Positions 11,320 through 12,973 of a stretch of DNA of 12,973 nucleotides are shown here, in pieces. The stretch's first letter is position 1. The number at the start of each line of letters is the position of its first letter. Source of the DNA: Caldilineales bacterium. Lineage in GTDB: Bacteria > Chloroflexota > Anaerolineae > JAAEKA01. The notes under the pieces were generated by a model, which saw nothing but the letters and a program-made list of their open reading frames with translations, was not told the DNA's origin and searched no databases. The stretch spans positions 1 to 12,973 of the forward strand of contig JAJTXO010000053.1 in NCBI GenBank assembly GCA_021463315.1, in the 5' to 3' direction. The translations under genes were made by a program, and so were the position numbers.

Positions 11320-12033
11320 ATGCAACAAGCTCCCCGACTGAGCAACCGCGAAAGAGAAGTCCTACAGCTTCTGTTGGAAGGCAAGAGCAACAAGCTGATC
11401 GCGCAGGACATGAAGGTCACTGAGCGCACGATTGAGTTTCATTTGACCAATATCTACTCGAAATTCCAGGTGAACTCGAGAGTGGAGTTGGTTTTAAGGT
11501 TAAAAGACGATACGAGTTGGCTCGAATCTGAAAATCTGCGGGATTCCACAGTTGCGGACAAGGAAATTCTCACCGATAATGATGGCGAACTCAGTTCACC
11601 GAACTGGCTTACATCTTTGCGAGCAGCCGCCCTCAATGTCGGCAAGGAGTTGAAAATGACAGTCTCTGCAAGTCCGAATACTGAAAACGAAATTAACCCG
11701 AACACATTCTTCGGATCAATCCGCACCTGCTTGACCAACTACGCGGAGTTCGAGGGCCGGGCAGCGCGTCCAGAGTTCTGGTGGTTTGCACTGTTCGTTG
11801 TCCTCTGCACTTCGGCATTCACGCTTTTGAGTGAGACCCTGGGAAGCCTGTTCCTGCTGGCCGTCTTGTTGCCCTTGTTGGCGGTCGGTGCACGCCGGCT
11901 CCGCGACACAGGCCACAGCGTCTGGTGGCAACTGTTCTTGCTGGTTCCGATTGGCGGCCTTGTTATCGTCGGTTCTCTGTGGGTGTTGCCATCGCTGGAC
12001 ACCCCGTCTGAGGAGAATGCACTTCCAACGTAG
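11320..12033 (+). CDS. LuxR-type helix-turn-helix / DUF805 membrane protein
   Basis: The 237-residue protein joins two domains. Residues 6-65 are a LuxR/FixJ-type helix-turn-helix (LSNREREVLQLLLEGKSNKL, then ERTIEFHLTNIYSKF). Residues about 130-230 are a DUF805 domain with EFEGRAARPEFWWFALFVVL, a second hydrophobic stretch around LFLLAVLLPLLAVGARRLRD, and TGHSVWWQLFLLVPIGGLVI. Three or four membrane segments are likely. The domain order would place a DNA-binding head in the cytoplasm, tethered to the membrane, so it may be a membrane-bound regulator; the signal is unknown. AGAGGA lies about ten bases before ATG 11320. Codon use in the linker (about 66-125) is less GC-rich than in neighbouring genes. 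The same reading frame stays open past the TAG stop into the DUF1801 gene. Confidence 0.85.
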   Translation: MQQAPRLSNREREVLQLLLEGKSNKLIAQDMKVTERTIEFHLTNIYSKFQVNSRVELVLRLKDDTSWLESENLRDSTVADKEILTDNDGELSSPNWLTSLRAAALNVGKELKMTVSASPNTENEINPNTFFGSIRTCLTNYAEFEGRAARPEFWWFALFVVLCTSAFTLLSETLGSLFLLAVLLPLLAVGARRLRDTGHSVWWQLFLLVPIGGLVIVGSLWVLPSLDTPSEENALPT

Positions 12034-12204
12034 GAGCCAGCTTCGGAACTCTTTTGCGCCCGAACAGAAACCTGCTTTTGGAGTCCCATCGCCGCCCGCC
12101 CGTGGCTAACGCAAACCTTCATCCCAACCCCGGAAGGGACGGAGGTCGTTGTTGAGATCGACGTCAGTGAGGAATACGAGAGCATCCCAGATAAGGAGAT
12201 AATC
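12034..12204 (+). other. Open coding-like spacer between DUF805 and DUF1801 genes
   Basis: After the TAG stop at 12031-12033 the same frame runs without a stop through these 171 bases into the DUF1801 gene. The second half, EGTEVVVEIDVSEEYESIPD, looks like genuine coding sequence but has no start of its own and no family I recognise. It may be the 3' remnant of another gene. Confidence 0.35.
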
Positions 12205-12654
12205 ATGAGCGCCAAGAAAACAACTCAAGAGTCCCAGGGATGGTCAGATGCGGAGAAGGCCGCCATGAAGGAGCGGGCCCGCGAGATGAAGGCGGAGGAG
12301 CGGGCCAGCAAGGACCGGGCGGCAGGGGAAAGCGCCCTGCTGGCCGCGGTTGCCGAGATGCCGGAGCACGATCGCGCCATCGCGACGCGCATCCATGAGA
12401 TCGTCAAGGCCAATGCGCCCGCGCTCATGCCGAAGACCTGGTATGGGATGCCCGCCTATGCCAACGCGAACGGCAAGGTCGTCTGCTTTTACCAGGCCTC
12501 CAGCAAGTTCGACACCCGCTACTCGACCATCGGCTTCAACGATACGGCGAACCTGGACGATGGCAACATGTGGGCGACAGCCTACGCGCTGGCGACCTTG
12601 ACCCCTGCTGAAGAGGCCGCCATCGCCGCGCTGGTGCAAAGGGCGGTGCGTTGA
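12205..12654 (+). CDS. DUF1801 domain-containing protein
   Basis: The 149-residue protein has a charged, probably helical head (residues 1-40, rich in E, K, R and A). The DUF1801 core follows: IATRIHEIVKANAPALMPKT (60-79), WYGMPAYANANGKVVCFYQA, FDTRYSTIGFNDTANLDDGN and a final helix TPAEEAAIAALVQRAV. Family members are small proteins of unknown biochemical role related to YdhG-like folds; no catalytic residues can be assigned. AAGGAG (12193-12198) lies six bases before ATG 12205, which fixes the start even though the frame is open far upstream. It may share a transcript with the DUF805 gene. Confidence 0.85.
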   Translation: MSAKKTTQESQGWSDAEKAAMKERAREMKAEERASKDRAAGESALLAAVAEMPEHDRAIATRIHEIVKANAPALMPKTWYGMPAYANANGKVVCFYQASSKFDTRYSTIGFNDTANLDDGNMWATAYALATLTPAEEAAIAALVQRAVR

Positions 12655-12721
12655 GCAGCGGAGCAAGCCCAAGCCTCGCCTCCGCGCCCTGGTTGGAATT
12701 GTGGAAGCTGGCGAAGTAAGC

Positions 12722-12749
12722 TTGACATTCCGTTCGTTTCATCTACAAT
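12722..12749 (+). promoter_or_regulatory. Sigma70-type promoter for a short transcript
   Basis: TTGACA (12722-12727), a 16-base spacer and TACAAT (12744-12749) form a near-consensus promoter. No annotated gene lies downstream, only the hairpin at 12766-12813, so it probably drives a short RNA starting near 12756. Confidence 0.65.
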
Positions 12750-12755
12750 AGCATC

Positions 12756-12816
12756 ACCCATGCCGAAAAGGCGAGAGCGGCCCGGTCTTCAAGCCAAGCC
12801 CCCCTCGCCTTTTCAT
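12756..12816 (+). ncRNA. Candidate small RNA ending in a terminator-like hairpin
   Basis: A strong promoter precedes this stretch and a perfect 10-base inverted repeat, AAAAGGCGAG (12766-12775) with CTCGCCTTTT (12804-12813), closes it. The hairpin has a 28-base C-rich loop and ends in a run of four T residues, which could stop transcription without Rho. The predicted RNA is about 60 bases. No known RNA family is recognised. It could instead be a leader with attenuator for a gene beyond the window. Confidence 0.45.
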
Positions 12817-12827
12817 TGTCCTTGACG

Positions 12828-12874
12828 TATCATCTCAATAGATTGTGGAAGACTTCCGAAGTCTTATGGACTGT
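12828..12874 (+). repeat. Third copy of the dyad-containing repeat end
   Basis: These 47 bases match the reverse complement of 11035-11081 with two mismatches by my count. They include TATCATCTCAATAGATTG and the dyad AAGACTTCCGAAGTCTT (12849-12865), followed by ATGGACTGT. Orientation matches the left end at 10973, so a second element may begin here and continue past the window. Confidence 0.8.
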
Positions 12875-12973
12875 CAATACCTTCGCCAGTTAAGGACTTC
12901 GATAAGCCGTAATTGGCTTGTGAATAGCGCCGAGTTGGGCAGTCTTAACGTAAATGTCCCGAATTAAAATTGG
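12875..12973. other. AT-richer tail without a recognisable gene
   Basis: Base composition is clearly richer in A and T than the rest of the window. The only structure I see is a short inverted repeat, AAGCC (12904-12908) with GGCTT (12915-12919). It could be the interior of the element whose end lies at 12828-12874. Confidence 0.4.

Noticed and set aside
12760..12825. A 21-codon ATG frame inside the candidate small RNA
   Set aside because: There is no ribosome site before it, it spans the hairpin, and its proline/arginine-rich translation looks like a by-product of the stem sequence.

Overview
The window is GC-rich, densely coded, and almost entirely on the + strand. I cannot name the species. 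The LuxR-type helix-turn-helix fused to DUF805, the F420-type PPOX protein and the small stand-alone VOC, DHFR-like and DUF1801 genes would suit a Chloroflexota-like or other environmental bacterium. The restriction genes are of a kind that moves widely between phyla, so this placement is a weak inference.

Region 1 (1-8750) is a defence island built as one tightly coupled operon. Its core is a restriction-modification set: a 212-residue SAM-binding methyltransferase-like protein without a visible catalytic motif (20-658), an Eco57I-like N6-adenine methyltransferase with NPPY (2318-3913), and an 842-residue protein joining a GIY-YIG-like nuclease domain to a superfamily 2 helicase (6222-8750). 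Accessory genes sit at both core junctions. An ImmA/IrrE-type metallopeptidase with a DUF4411 PIN-like protein lies between the two methyltransferase genes. A class II Fic protein and a DUF1016/YhcG PDDEXK nuclease lie between the second methyltransferase and the helicase.

The most striking feature is that the 5' end of the helicase gene occurs three times. A copy of 18 codons (3906-3962) leads into fic. A copy of about 38 helicase-like codons (in the frame 4990-5142) leads into the DUF1016 gene. The third copy is the intact gene. The truncated copies are in frame, overlap the preceding stop codon as ATGA-type junctions, and differ from the intact copy mostly at synonymous sites. This suggests that accessory genes arrive as cassettes carrying the beginning of a foreign helicase allele, and that recombination between the repeats could remove them without a scar. 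A further 18-codon mini-ORF (6169-6225) bridges the DUF1016 gene to the helicase and may be the beginning of yet another lost gene.

Region 2 (8751-10960) holds small independent genes: a VOC protein, a PPOX-type flavin/F420 oxidoreductase with its own sigma70-type promoter, a GNAT acetyltransferase pseudogene, and a DHFR/RibD-like reductase followed by a 100-base imperfect palindrome that resembles an integron attC site. No integrase is visible.

Region 3 (10961-12973) is a repeat-bounded segment. A 107-base palindromic repeat (10973-11079) and a related single repeat (12828-12874) bracket a LuxR-HTH/DUF805 membrane protein, a DUF1801 protein and a candidate small RNA (promoter 12722-12749, hairpin 12766-12813). 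The last 100 bases are AT-richer and hold no gene I can support.
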